From the NCBI GenBank assembly GCA_963573385.1, contig CAUYLG010058965.1, positions 62,001 to 126,000 on the forward strand: DNA of 64,000 bases, in the 5' to 3' direction. Shown here in pieces: positions 33,130 through 52,109 of this stretch. The position numbers and the translations under genes were made by a program. The notes below the pieces were generated by a model. The model ran no database searches. It saw nothing but the letters and a program-made list of their open reading frames with translations, and was not told where the DNA came from. How positions within the stretch are numbered: position 1 is the first letter of the stretch; each line of letters opens with the position of its first letter. The DNA is from Cacajao melanocephalus. Taxonomy: Eukaryota > Chordata > Mammalia > Primates > Pitheciidae.

Positions 33130-33330
33130 GATAATGGTAATTATCATTTATTGAGTGCCTTCCCTTTATCTGTGGTAGGCATTAGCAAATGTTAACTCTG
33201 TTAGTCCTTATGACCATCCTTACAGCAGGTGGTGTCATTACCACTTTACAATTCAAGAACTGAAGCAGAATGCTTTAGTAATTTGCCACATTCTTGCTAT
33301 TAAGTGGATACTGTCTACAATTTTGATGAC
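33130..33330 (+). repeat. MIR element, forward orientation
   Basis: 'ttatcatttattgagtgcc', 'tctgtggtaggcattagc', 'ccttacagcaggtggtg' and 'gccacattcttgctattaag' in MIR order. Confidence 0.7.
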
Positions 33331-33769
33331 ATGAGGAATGGGAAGTTATACATTTGAATAGTAGAAATTTTTTATCGTCAGAAAAATATGTATATAAATT
33401 CTCCCTCTAAAGAGGTTTGAGGTGACTGATAATATTAAAAAAAAAGTGGTAAAAAATAGAAAAAATCAGAATGGAGTGAAAATAATGATAGGATAACTGA
33501 GCTGAACCTAAGAGCTTTAGAGAACCTTTAGAGAATTAATAATTACTAATAAGTTTGTTTTCAAGCTTCCTAGTGGCCAAAGCAAAGACAGAGCTTGATC
33601 AAGATTAACTAAGTGAACAGATAAAAACTTTACTGCTGTTCAAGGCAAGTAGAACTTTTTCTAACATTGAAGGTTTGAGAGAAATTAATCCTAGGTTATC
33701 AAGGGTAGACAATATAAATTATTTAAAAGTATGTCCTATTAAATTTAGTTATAATTTTGAATAAAATTT

Positions 33770-35650
33770 TAATTTTAAAATAGTTTAAAGTTTATAGAAA
33801 AGTTGTGAGGACACTACAGAATTCCCACATACTTGATGTCCAGTTTCTCCCATTAACATATTAATATGAACATTTGTCATAATGGACTGATATTGATATA
33901 TCATCATTAATTAAATTTCATACTTTATTCTGATTTTTTTAGTTTTTACCTAATGGCCTTTTTACTATAGTCATGACTTCTCAGGCTTCTCTTGGCTGTG
34001 ATAGTTTCTGAGTCTTTCTTTCTTTTTGATGCCCTTAACAGTTTTGAAGAGTATTGGTCATGTATGTTGTAGGATGTGCCTTTATTGAAATTTGTCTAAT
34101 GTTTTTCTCATGGCGAGACTTGGGTAGTTTGTTTTTGAGAGAAAGATCACGGAGATAAAATACCTTTCTCATCATATCAAGGATATGCATTCCTAGCACA
34201 ACTTATTACTATTGATGTTCAACTTGATCACTTGGCTGAGATATTGTTTATTAGGTTTCTCCTCTATAAAGTTTCTCTTCCACCCCCATTGTATTGTACT
34301 TTTTGGAAGGAAGTCACTATTCACAGCCCACACATAAGGAGTGGGAAACAGTTATGCTTCATTTTCTTGAGACTGTACTATCTACATATATTACTTTGAA
34401 TTATTCTTTATGGGAGATTTGTCTTCTCTCAGTTCACCTTTTTTTATGGCTTTGAACTAAAATAAATGGTTTACCAGGCTTCTTATGTACAAACAAGGGA
34501 CACTGTAAGTTTTGTTTACAGGTTAAATGGTAGAATTTCTGAGACATTTCTGTGGCATATGGGAAAACAGGGTTGAATTTCTAGAATCTCAGGTTTATTT
34601 TACGTTATATTTATTTATATTAAATTTACATATTATATTTATTCATTTTATTTTTCCTCTCCCCTCTCTTATAATATACAATGCTGTGTGGGTTGTTAGT
34701 AAATATTCTAACTTTTCCTTTAAAGAGATGAATTTATGGCTCTTAGAAACTGAAGTCCCTTTAAAATAATTATTTTTCTGATTTATATCATTCTCTGCAT
34801 TTTGGGTTTATAAGGGATATTATTGTTATTCATCTTGGGTTTTTACTAATCTGCCACGAGATGATTATGTTGGGTTATTGTTCTGCAGTCATTTTCTAAC
34901 TACAATTTATAGGGTGTCAAATACAGTACCATTATTTAGACTCTTAATCTACAGATTTTTCTTTTTTAAAAAAATTGGAAATATGCTTTGTACAATTTAC
35001 TTTTTACTTAATATGTTATATTTTTCATATTAATAAATATCCAAAAATGTTTTTGACATCTTTATAGTATTCTATCCTATGTCAATATCAATTTTGCCAA
35101 GATTTTGGGCTTGAAATGGGATCTTATTTTAATTTGTATTTTTGATTATTGAATGCAATTAATTTTTCTTGTATTTATCAACCACTTATTTATGTATGTC
35201 ATTGTCAATTACTAATTGTGACAATTAGCATTATATATTTCAATGATCTATTTATGTCAATTGCCAGTGTTTATATTGGGATTTCAGTGTTTTCTTCAAT
35301 TTTGGTGAGAATTAAAAAAAAAACTTTTGCAGTATAATTTCCAAAAAAATTTAAACCTAAGTAAACTTGAGAGAATGGCATATTGAATACACTTATGACT
35401 TTTACCTACATTAATCAAATATTAATATTTTATTACTTTTGTGCTCTGTAGTGCACACCTTACCTACCTGTGACACACAGACGTGATTATTTTGCTGAAC
35501 CATATGTAAATAAATTGCAGACCTCAGTATTCCCCACCTGATCACTCAAGAGTAACAACATTTTCCTTTATAACCAAAGTGCCACTTAAGGCAATTAAAA
35601 TTAATTCTCATATTCCCTTACAGGTATCCCTATTGTTAAGGATTCAGAGG
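33770..35650. mobile_element. Old L1 (L1M) 3' region, fragmented
   Basis: Recognised by 'aaagtttatagaaaagttg', 'cagaattcccacatac', 'cagtttctcccattaac', then 'cttctcaggcttctcttgg' and 'gtgcctttattgaaattt'-like text; a second stretch from 35340 has 'aatgatggcatattg'-like and 'aaataaattgcagacctc' motifs. Strongly diverged; 34500-35340 is AT-rich and unassigned. Strand uncertain. Confidence 0.6.
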
Positions 35651-36369
35651 GCCACTCACTCTTTCTTGCCACTGGTAGAGACTACTAATAGAGACTACGT
35701 TAAAACATATTAGCTAAATGAGGAGTGAAAAGTTGTCTTATTATCTCAGAAAATACTCTTTAGCCTCTAGTGTGTAGAACTTCTAATACACTAGATGAAT
35801 AATACAGCTCAGAAGTGAGGTTAAACCTTGTCTGCAAGTTCAGGCTATGTGTACATATACAGGAGTTGGGGCAGGAAGGAAGACCTGATTTGCCAACCTT
35901 GTCTCAAGTCTAGCAACTTAGCAATATGAATACAGACCCTGCTTGGGTATGATTACCACATGGCAGTGGGAAGCCATGCTGGTCACACCTTGGCATAGGA
36001 AGTGAAGATGTGAGCTCAATATTAACACTTTGTCTTTAACACAGTGACTCTTAAAATGTGGCTTAATCTATTCCAGTCTTTTAATGGTTACATGAATTTC
36101 CCTTACCCTCTTGGAGAAAATTGAGTAAGAGGATGGGGTGCAAAGTCAACTCTGTGTCCTCTGGTGCTACTCTGAATGGAGAGAGGAGGTTGGATGGAAG
36201 TCTCATTCTCCCCCGAGAGCCGAGGCAGCAGCATGAGGTGAAGGCAGAAACATGCTCATTAATACCTGCCTGCTTCTGGTGACTACAGTCCACATCCCTT
36301 CCTTGGTACTTGGCCTCTTGATTTCTTGTCTCATTTGCATACCTGAGATAAGAATTTTTTTTTTTAGAA

Positions 36370-37440
<1,071 letters not shown>

Positions 37441-38699
37441 GCCTTTAAAAATATTATACTCATTGTAGTATACATAAAGTAGTCTCTTACTGTGGTTTTA
37501 GAGTTGACTTTTTTAATATTAGAAATCTGTAGAATGAAAGTAAAATTGATTGAATTTATATCATCTTAGAAATAACTTTTTTTTTTAGCAAGGATTCCCT
37601 AGGGAGTGTCATGAAATTAAGAATTAAAGGTGTCTGAGAGTGAGGGGGAGAAGCACAGTTATTTCTGAGATGCTTGATGCTAAAGCTCTTTGATTTGCAT
37701 TGTTTTATGGTTGTGTTGAAGGATGATTTCTCAGAACAATGGTATTGAAAGCAGCTCTTCTAAGTTCTAGGAAGGGTTCAGTCATCCTCTCTCACCAGCT
37801 TATTTTTTTAGTATATTTAATAGTGCTGAGAAATAACCGGTAAATATTAGATTTTCTTTACCCTTATTTTTGGGAAAGAAGAGTATTTTCACTCTCTACA
37901 GAATAAATATTCTTATCACTTCACTAATAATAGTAGAAATAGGAATTTTAAAATAACAGTGACTAAAACACATAAGGGCCTATTCTTTTCTGTAAATAAA
38001 TACAGATATATGGATTCTTGGACTACTCTAATGTCCCCATAAAGTCATCAGGGACACTAACTTTTTTGACATTTTTTAGCTCTGAGTTCTATTTTCAAGA
38101 TTATCTCATGGTCCAAGATGGTGGTTTGAAGTTTCCATTATCAAGTCCACAATCCATGTAGCAGGAAGAAGGAAGTGAAAGTGGTGCATACAAAGGATAT
38201 GCCTCACATTGGAGTGAGCCTTCTTTAAACAATCTTCTTAGAAGATCTATGCCATATGTGTGCTTGGTTTATAACAAACCAGCAGCTAGGTTTATAATCA
38301 AACCTAGCTGAAAAGGAATCTGGGCAGTGTAGACTTTTATCTGGGTGTCTTCCTACACAAATATAATTCGGATTTTCTTACTACTAAATAAAAAGGGAGA
38401 ATTGATATGGGGTGGGTAAAAAGACAATCAGAATAATAATTTCTCAGTAAATTACACTGACCAGTATCACTGACACCAATTTATAATCTATTAATAGTGG
38501 CAAGGAAGAGGGGGAAGGTAGTGATCATGGGGGAGGTAGTATATGTAATCTGAGCAATGTAGCTCACAATTGCCATCATTCATTCGTACATTAATTCATT
38601 CACTTATTCCTTACATATATATTGGTAAAGCATCTGTGAGGCATCCTCTCCCTAATCCAGTAATTGATAGGTACACGTTTATTTGGCTATTCAAATCCA
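37441..38699. other. Unique intronic sequence with a short hairpin and L2 tail
   Basis: An 11-bp inverted repeat is at 38283-38310 (separate entry), and an L2-like reverse tail near 38580-38640 ('cattcattcgtacattaa'). No gene. Confidence 0.4.
38283..38310. repeat. 11-bp perfect inverted repeat, 6-base loop
   Basis: cagctaggttt (38283-38293) and aaacctagctg (38300-38310) are exact complements; the loop is ataatc. No adjacent T-run or gene end, so it is not read as a terminator. Confidence 0.9.
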
Positions 38700-38915
38700 T
38701 ATAAGAGCCAAATAATCCTTAGTTCAGAGTTTCGTTCTGCCACTTACTACCTGGGCAAACTCAGGCAAGTCATTCCATTTCTCTCAATCCCAGCTTCCTG
38801 TTAATGATTGAAGGAGGATGAAAATGACATGGGTTTGCTTTATGGAGAAAAAAGTTCCATGGCTAAAACCTCTAACAGGTTTCTGCTACATAGTGGTGCA
38901 TAATAAGTGTTACTT
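38700..38915 (-). repeat. MIR element, reverse orientation
   Basis: 'ttcgttctgccacttac', 'gggcaaactcaggcaag', 'catttctctcaatcccag' and 'tacatagtggtgcataa' in reverse MIR order. Confidence 0.75.
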
Positions 38916-41900
38916 CCATTTATCTTTCCCTTTGGCTTTTATTTGTTTTTATTTCTAAATTTTAAGATAAATCCAAACTCAGTTAAACAGCTTGTGGATG
39001 GGGTGAGGAAGAGGGACGATTTAGAAACCGAATAAACCTGTGGTTTGCTGACCCTTCTTCTTCACCACCTCCTCCCTGGTTTGGGGATTTGATTTTGGCT
39101 ACCTGTGGAGAGTGTCACCTACTGAGAGTCTTGAGAGATTGTGGATGTGAAGAAATGCCCAGGAGAGTTCAGGCCAGCCCAGCCTGAGTTCAGAGGCTTA
39201 AAAGTCCAGGGAGGGCGAGAGAGGATGAAGCATTCTGGGTCAGTGGGGCTTGGGGCAGTGAGGGAAGTAGGGAGTAGGAGGTGCTAACATTATGAGAAGC
39301 ATGAGTTAAGGCACAGGTTCTCAGGGACTGTGCCCTGCACTTGTACTTACCTGTCACTTCACTGTCTGTCCCTCTCTCTGTGACACTGAGGCAAAGTCTG
39401 AGGAAGGTTGAGGTTACTTCTTTCTCTTTTCATTAGTAAAGCAAATCTGGATAGAAAAGGTTGAGAATCCCCCTCTTTGTCCTTTGGGGGAAAGGGTAAA
39501 ACTGTGTGACCTCAGCGATTATGATGTGCACCCCTCACTGAGAACCACTAGTCTGAATCTGTTCCATTTCTATAAAGTTTTTCCCCCAGTTCTCTGCTGT
39601 GTACATCTAGACGTGGATTTTGTGTGGCTGGAAGATGATCTTTAGCATGGCTGTCATTTTCCAACTGAGCAGCAATATAGGTTTTCCTTTACTGAACAAT
39701 TTTCTCTGAGACCTTGAATCACTTTTGGAATTTAATTTCGTTTGCTCTTTCAATATGATAAAGTAGAACTCTCTCTGAATTTGATTCCTCACTTACAGAC
39801 AGATATGATAGTACATTATCTATTGAAAATGTTTTGGAACTGTGTGGATGCTAAAGAGTTAGATCTCATTTTTCAGGGAACAGAACTGAAACTCAGAAGG
39901 GTCCCGTTCTGAGAGTGAAGCAAGTGTGTGGAATAAGAGTTAGATTTTAAGGGGGACATTCCTGGATCATGCCTTGCTCAGGGGTCCTTTTCCTGACCCC
40001 AGAAGGCCTTCCTCAGGATGGATTGGGCATCTCAGTCTTCGTGGACTCTTAAATCCATTTCTTACCCAAGGCGGCTAACTCTGTCAGTGGGCTATTTTGT
40101 GGACTTCATACTTTTTGAATATGTTATATTTATGTGATTCTTGGCAGCCTGAAAAACCTTGGTAGAGGTTCAAATTAGTCAATCTGGTTAAAGGTATCAG
40201 TGTTCAGTCTTGGAATCCATGGTACTAGAGCTCTGAAGGCTTGGCAGTTTTCAGGACCTACATCACAAGATACAGAAGTGGTGTGGCTTCGAGCTTGGAA
40301 GACTTGTGTCTGGTCTAACCAGGTAACTTGGGGCCCCTGGCACCCACGTCAGACTTTTCTCATCTGCAAAATGTGGTGCTTGGATTAGGTGATTCATTTA
40401 GTACTGCCCAGGCCCAAAGTTCTGAGTCTGTAAGATGTAATGGGGCTGACCAAAGTCTCTTTTGGATTTTCTTTTGAAACTCCTTCCTTTTAAAGGAGAT
40501 TGTTAAAGTCAAACCTCAGAATTCAAAGCTTTGCGGTATAATTTAATGTTAAAATACTATACCCTTTCCTTTCCTCCTTTTTCTCCTTTACTACTTCTAT
40601 TTTGTTTCTTTTTTGAAGATATACCTCCTTTTAAAATTTTTCTTAATTTTTCTTTCTTCTCTCTGTAAATTATCAAGGGCCTTTGAAGAGAATTCTTAAA
40701 TGTTATTAAGCAGTTGCAGTTGGGGAACCCTTTGTTCCCAAATCATTTAGAAGATTGCTTTTCCTTTTGTTAAATACAAAAAATTATCAACCTGTATTGT
40801 TAAAATGTGCCAAAAACTGCATTCACCAATAAAAAATGTCAGCTCTCATTATTGCCCAGATATTATTTTTTTCAAAAGCTGAGCACTCTTGCCAGGCTTT
40901 CTAAACAATCTTCAGCTCATTCATCTTCCTGGTTTTGTTACATTTTGAACCTCTCTGGGTCTATATAAGGTGGCAGCCTGTCTTTTAAAAATTAATGGGT
41001 TCCAAATGCCATTCAAACCTATTTCCGCCCTCCTCCTCTCCTCCCCAACTCTGCCTGTTAGGAGTCTTATGTTCTGTATAAATATTGAGCTGGAGATAGT
41101 TTCTAAAGAGGTGTTTGGACCTTTAATTAACATTGACAGCCTGTCTGCTTAGGATTTCACTCTACTGTCTCCATGGAAAAGTCAGGTAGGTCAGTATAGG
41201 GGGGAGGGACCTCTGCAGTGGATGTGTTCCTGGCTGCTGGCCCTAGAGACATTGCACTCTGAGCCAACCATGAAGTCATTTTGAATTTAAGGAGTCTAGC
41301 TAATCCAAGGCAATGTGTCTTAATTTGACAAAGTAAAGGGTGCCCGATAAGCAACCCTAACTACAAGTTCTGTGAAACGGGGTGTTTGTAAGTTTAGATT
41401 GTGCTAGAGAAATGTGGTGATGTGGAAGAACAGGCTCATTTTCTCCTGTTTACTCCCTTTCCCACCCCATCCCCCTCCTCTCTCCTTTCTCTCTTACTTA
41501 CTTTGGCCCAAATCAGCCCTGCAGTCTGGCCTCTGCAGTGGCTTGATGTGAAATTTGAGAAACATATGTAGTTTTCTATTTCAGGAAAATGATCTCAGGG
41601 ATTGAATGTGTTTTTTTGTTGGCTGTTAAGCTCTGATCTTGCCCAGTGTGGTTTTTTGATGATGAGAAAGAGGCTTCGATGTGCTTTTTATCAGAATTTC
41701 ATGTAATAAAACTTAAGGTTTGGTTTCTTTATTTCAGCCCCCAACCCCCTCCCAGGCTCAGGACACAATGTCGTCTATTCTGTCAGAAGTGGGAAGAAGT
41801 ACACATTGTTCATATTACAATCACTTCTTTGCTGCTTGCACACACATATATAAGAATGGCCACTGTGTCTGTCCTTCACAAAAGCTATTTTAAATGTAGT

Positions 41901-42554
41901 TCAGTGGAGGACCAAAGGTCTGTGTAGTGTCTCTTACAAAGGAAAAGGGATCCGTTGGGGGAAAAGTCCGCCTTTGTTTTGCCTTGGAAGGGCCAGTATT
42001 TTTCTTTGTTCTAGAGGTGAGTGCCAATAATGGGCCCAGTGCCCTATCAACCAAACTTCATTAATCTAGCCGTGCAAAGGGTACAGTGATGAGTGCCGCT
42101 GCAGCCTGTCAAGGGGAGGGCTGGGAGACTGAGGTGAGGGGGCCAAGGCAAGGCTGGTGTAGGGAGTGGCTGAGAGTTGGGAGATTGGAGATGGACTCAT
42201 GGCAGACTTTTATGTTAGGTTCTTTGCACATGAGCTGTGTGCCTGTTGCCTCTGAAGGTCCACATCAGAATAAGGGGTGGCTCCAGCTCTTAAGGAGAAT
42301 CTTGGCTAGTCGTGGAAAAAGGTTCCATGAGCTGTGAGTGTCCATTGCACATGAGCATTTTGAAAATAGTAGCATGTCTCTTCATTTTTGTCTCCAGGGA
42401 ATACTTGCTCCATTAATAACAGAATGATGTTCTGTGATGGAGGTCTCCACAGGATAAGTGAGGATACAGAGAAAGGACCTACCTACCCCAGACTTGGGGT
42501 GGGGTGAGAGGGAAGAAGGAGAAAGCACAGGAAAGGCATATCCAGAAGGAAGAG
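38916..42554. other. Long unique stretch with one MIR piece (40210-40440)
   Basis: The MIR piece is reverse ('gcatctgcaaaatgtgg' type text near 40360). Otherwise no repeat recognised. 40600-41000 lacks repeats and carries a TATA-like tctatataagg at 40958-40968; whether it is functional is unknown. Open frames such as 42086-42337 (83 codons) resemble nothing known. Confidence 0.4.
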
Positions 42555-43450
42555 AGCCCACATTTCTGGGCATTATGCATATTGTCCTATTTGGTCCTTA
42601 CAATGTTTCCTTTTTACAGAGGAGTAGACTGACACCCACAGAGGTCAAAGAACACATTTAAGTTCACATAGTTGCTTAGGAGCTGAGAGGCTGGATCTGG
42701 ACCTAGGTGTGCATGGCCCCAAGGTAACTTGCTGTGGCCTGTGTTTTTAGCAGAGGAGAAAGGATGAAAACCCTAGTTTTTCTCACACTACATTCATCTC
42801 TGCCCCCTTTTTTTGCCCCCATAGTGAACCGACCAGTTTCCTTTGACCCTAAGGTCTGGTCTTTGTCAAAATGTTTTGGAAAGGTTTGAGAGATTGTCAG
42901 GCAAGGGAGAGGCAGAGTTAGACATCTCATGAAGTGAATGCAGCAAAGCCTAGGCTTCAGGGCCCTTCACTTGCACAGGGAGTTGTAGAATGTTCCAGGT
43001 GGGGAGGGATTACAATCAGAAAGCGTTTCTGTATAAGCATTTCTGATCTCAGATAAAAGGGACCTACATCCTCAAAGCTCAAGGTATTTGTTTTTAAACT
43101 TTTTTATTACTGTAAATAAATATTCACTATTGTACCTAATCTCATATTCATAATCATGTTCCTTTTCTTAAAGAGCCTACATAAAAGCTTCAGGCCCTAC
43201 AAAATCCAAGAGCATCCTTCATGGAGGAAGGATAGGAGACTCAAGGGTGAGTGATTGAACTTCAGCTCTGGTGTAAAATGCCCACCCTGGGACTTATTGT
43301 GTGTCCTTGAGCAAGTTACATACCATTTTTGCACTTCATTTTCTTATTTATATTTCATGGGCTTGTTACGGGATTGAAAGAGTTCATGTGTATAAAGCTC
43401 ATAGTACAACCTGCAAAGGACTCAATCAACATCAGCTGCCCCTGCTGCTG
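42555..43450. repeat. MIR pieces, forward (42560-42720) and reverse (43260-43450)
   Basis: Forward: 'catattgtcctatttggtcc', 'tagttgcttaggagctgag'. Reverse: 'gtgtccttgagcaagttac', 'tttgcacttcattttc'. Sequence between is unassigned. Confidence 0.6.
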
Positions 43451-43639
43451 TTGTTATTATTTGTTACTGGTGTATAATACCCAGGTAAATGGAACTTAAT
43501 ATCAGTGTCTACCATTAAAACGTTCACCTTCCAGAGGGTATAGTGCAAGGGTAACCTTAGGTTTGCATTGAAAAACCCATGGACTATCACTTTACATATT
43601 TATTTCTTTACCATCTTCAACCCCTATTCAGACAGCTCC

Positions 43640-44105
43640 AAATACATATTATTCAGAAAACTGGTGATATTTTCACAGCACTGAGACTAAGCTGTCTCAT
43701 CTCCTGCTGGTCCTCATCACTCACCAACCTTCCAGCCACATCAGACATCTCCCCAGTCTCTGGGCAAGCCAGACCTTTTCACGTCTTCTTGACTTTGCAC
43801 ATACTGTTTCCTCCCTGCAGAATGTCATTTGCCCTTTTTTTCTGATTGTCAGTTGCTATTCACCCTTTGATACCCAATTTAAATGTGATATTACTTGTGA
43901 AGCCATTCAGACCCTTCTGGTCAGTTACATACTCCTGTTTCATTTTTCCTGTAGTTCTTCTAGAACTTCTCTCATTGTACTGTAATTATTTCTCAATATA
44001 CATTTTTCTTAAAATAGCCTAGGAGCTCTTTGGATGAAGATGCTACAGTTTATTCACCTTTATATCCTTGATGCAGAGTACATGACACACGATTTATGTG
44101 AAATA
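43640..44105 (+). mobile_element. L2 LINE 3' region, forward orientation
   Basis: 'ctttgcacatactgtttcc', then 'ttgatacccaatttaaatg', 'aagccattcagacccttc' and 'gaagatgctacagtttattc' follow L2 order. Confidence 0.65.
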
Positions 44106-44299
44106 GTTATTTTTTTCATACCATTATATTTTGAAAGCTATAATATTTTGTTCCAGAAAAGCTATATTTTTTCATTGGTGTATATTCTAATTTAAGAAGT
44201 GTTTTTATTGCCTAATGGATCTCCAATCTGAAATGACTTTGTAGCATTTTCTTTGCTTCCCTGCATTTAGCCTTCTGATTTAAGCATGTAATGCTTGGA

Positions 44300-44690
44300 A
44301 ACACCTACTTAAGTTGTATCTTCTTTGCTAGTTGCAACTTCATGAGTTCAGGGACCATGTATGTTCTGTTTACAGCTCTATCCCGAAGTCCTAATACAGG
44401 GATTGGCAGTTCTAGAGGTAGAAGAAATTATAATAATAATAGTGCTTGTATTTTGTACTTAACATGTGCTGGCCACTATTGTAAATATTTTAGATATATT
44501 AACCCCTCAGTCTTCCCAATATCCTTATGTTGTACATAATTATCATTTATTTTCTACAGATAAGGAAACTGAGGCTCAAAGAAGCTAAGGAACTTTCCAG
44601 TGGTCATATGATGATTGGCAGAGTTGAGATTTTAACCCGGGCAGTCTGGCTCCAGAATTCAGGCTGTTTACCGTAATGGCACACTGCCTC
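44300..44690 (+). repeat. L2 tail (44300-44420) and MIR (44430-44690)
   Basis: L2: 'catgagttcagggaccatg', 'aatacagggattggcag'. MIR: 'gtgctggccactattgtaa', ataaggaaactgaggctcaa, 'agttgagattttaaccc', gcagtctggctccagaattc. Confidence 0.78.
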
Positions 44691-44794
44691 TGATTAGTAC
44701 TAATTAGCTTAGCACTTGTTTGTTAACTAATTATTAAAGGAATCCACAGAGACCTATTTCTCTACTGTAAAGTGTTCATTCGTTAGGCAAATAA

Positions 44795-45010
44795 TCACCC
44801 TAAGCCAGTTGTTCTGAAAGTATGGCCTTCAGACCGGCAGCATGAGCAGCATCACTTGGAAATACTTTGGGAATGCAAATTCTGTGGCCTCACTCCCACC
44901 CTACTGAATTAGAAACTCTTGGGAGTGGGACCAGATAATCTGTGTTTTAACAAATCCTCCAGAAGAATCTGATGGGTGCTAAAGTTTGAGAACCGCTGGT
45001 GAAGACTCAG
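44795..45010. mobile_element. MER5A-type hAT-Charlie element
   Basis: ccagttgttctgaaagtatg at the left and aagtttgagaaccgctggtg at the right are the inverted termini; the core has 'agcatcacttggaaatac' and 'aactcttgggagtggg'. Near full length. Confidence 0.85.
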
Positions 45011-47008
45011 CCATTTTCTCTGGAATTTTACCCCCCATTTTTGCTTTCCTTAAGAAGTCATACTTTTGGGTATCTCACTTTTGTATACCCCTGATTTTTG
45101 TGACATTTATGTGAGGACTAAGCTCTAACCTCAGTAAATGATTCTGCCAAGGTTTCTGACAAATTTTGAAGGTTTCAGGTGTGTCTGTAGCTTGACAGTG
45201 TTCGTTTCTTTTGATCTTTTTTTTTTTATTTCCCTGAATAGCTTAAAGGATGAGGACTCCATTCAGCCCTGCTGTCTCAGGCTCCTCTTTACTGTCTCAG
45301 TGAAGAAGGAGCCCAGAGATGCAGGGATAACAGAGAAAGCGGGGGTAGCAGAGTCAGTGTGTGGGGAAGCAAATTTTGATGTCATCACACTTCCTAGAAA
45401 TGGCCTCAGGTCCTTTGGACTCTTGGTTTACAAATAGTAGAGAAAAAGAACACTGGACTTCAAACTGGAGTTGGAATCCTAGTTCAGTCTCTCTACCTAT
45501 GTGATTCTAGGAAAGTAACTTTTCTGAGCAGCAGTTCCCTCATCTTTAAAATGGGGATAATTACTAACTTTTTAATGATGCGAGGATTTATGGAGACACA
45601 TGATGAGCACTCAATTCATGCTAGTTATATCTGTACTGAAGGAAGTGATAAGAGATAGCGTTAGTCACTAGCATATTTATCAGAGAGTGTTCTAAGAAAT
45701 GGATTATAGATTTTGCAGAGCAACAAAGAATCCACAGTACTCCAAAATGGCCGGTTTTCCAAGGAACAGAATTCTGGGAGGTCCAGTTGCAGAGAAAACT
45801 AGGCACCAGTTTGAATGTATTATGTCTTAAATCTGCTTGTTTTAAAAAAGGTATCTAAAAGTGATTTCACAATGTCAGGATTTAGACTTAAGTTTTTTGT
45901 GTTAAAGAGGGCATTGCTGAAAGTCAAAACCCAAGGACTGTACAAATATTGATGCAACTGTCAGAGATACATGGTATTTGACCTTCTGTTAATAAAGACA
46001 AATTATAGCATTTCTGTGATATTTGAGTCTGTAGGAACTTTCCTTAATTCCACTGGTATTCCATTCCGTGGCTACCAAGGCTGCTGGAACAAGGAACATA
46101 GCGTTGTGTTTCTGATTTATGAGGTGGAATATTAGTCTGATTTACTAAACTGAAAGAGCAGGTTCAGATAACAACATGGTGAAACTTCCTGAATAATAAC
46201 AGCCACGGAAACAACTCATGTATTTGGTGGTATCACAACAAGTTTGGCTAGATTCATCCAAAGACTAGAATACAAACCATGGAGGAAAGAAAGTAGGTAA
46301 GCACAAGTAAATAGAGGGCAAGGCAGATACTAGTGGACTGTACTGGAGGTAGGAGGACTTGGAGGGAGGTTTTTATGGACATTTGCAGGGCTTAGGCGGT
46401 GGAGTGTTCACTGTGACTATTTGCCAGCACCATCCCACTTCACAGGTTGGTGGTCCCTTTCCACCAAGATTTTAATGGTGGGTTGTGCCCCATAGAAGGG
46501 AAGGGCTGTATACCCTGTATTAGTTAAAAAAGGTCTCTGCTTACACAGGGCAGCATTTTTATTTTTTACCCTTCTCTTTGCTCATTCAGAGAGAGTACTT
46601 TGGAATCTGCTCATCTAAGCCTCAGACTTCAGGGAGAGCTCATTCCTGTTTGACAGTAGTCATATCCATTTTGCCAATTCTTTGACCTTTGAGATAACAT
46701 GTACTCGGGTCTGACCTGTCAACTGTCTGTAAAAACCCATCCAGATCAAGAACTTGATATTTTCAAGAGCACATCTAAAGGATGGGGATGCCTTTTAATT
46801 TTGTTCCTCCAGGACTTGTTTTGGGAGAAGCCAGCAGCTGCTTCTAGTGTTAATGATGTGGGATTGTAGATGGGTGGAGTCTGTGGGGCCTCAACTTACA
46901 TGATGATCCTGTGTCCTTTTATTACAAGTCGCACATGTTTTAGCCACTCATGGCAGCATTTTTCTCCAGCTAGTCAATTTTGTCTTATTGTTGATCATGA
47001 TCATTTTA
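45011..47008. other. Intronic sequence with a reverse MIR (45440-45640)
   Basis: MIR: 'ggaatcctagttcagtctc', 'tttctgagcagcagttccc', 'cttttaatgatgcgagg'. The rest is unique; no gene. Confidence 0.45.
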
Positions 47009-47017
47009 TTGTAAAAG

Positions 47018-47307
47018 ATTTTTTTTTTGAGACAGGGTCTCACTCTGTCACCCAGGCTGGAGTACAGTGGCGCAGTCTCAACTCATTGCAATCTGCCTCC
47101 CAGGCTCAAACAATTCTCCTGCCTCAGCCTCCTGAGTAGCTGGGACTGCAGGTGCACACCACCATGCCTGGCTAATTTTTGTATTTTTTGTAGAGATGGG
47201 GTTTCCCCATGTTGGCCAGGCTGGTCTTGAACTCCTAACATCAAATGATTCACCCGCCTCAGCTGTCGAAAGTTCTGGGATTACAGGCATGAGCCACTGT
47301 GCTAGGG
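47018..47307 (-). mobile_element. Full-length Alu, reverse orientation
   Basis: The T-run is followed by both monomers and ends gagccactgtgctaggg. The 9-mer ttgtaaaag flanks it at 47009-47017 and 47308-47316. Moderately diverged. Confidence 0.94.
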
Positions 47308-51945
<4,638 letters not shown>

Positions 51946-52040
51946 GGATGCTTCTGAAAGAGTGACAAGTGTTCCTTGAGTTTTTAAAGTATTTTTTTAT
52001 TTTTGCCTTCCTCTCTATAAATCATACCTTAGGAGGTAAC
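51946..52040 (+). repeat. 95-bp diverged direct repeat, copy 1
   Basis: ggatgcttctgaaagagtg, ttgagtttttaaagtat and accttaggagg occur in the same order and spacing as in 52863-52957. Confidence 0.72.
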
Positions 52041-52109
52041 ATTTTTCTCTATCCTGACTTTGACAAGCCTAGATCATGCTCTATGTCCAGTGTACAAATG
52101 TAGATAACC

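Noticed and set aside
38283..38310. Intrinsic terminator hairpin
   Set aside because: No bacterial gene context, no T-run after the stem; simply a short inverted repeat in an intron.
46870..47290. Several frames of 67-89 codons
   Set aside because: They are translations of the reverse Alu at 47018-47307 and its flanks.
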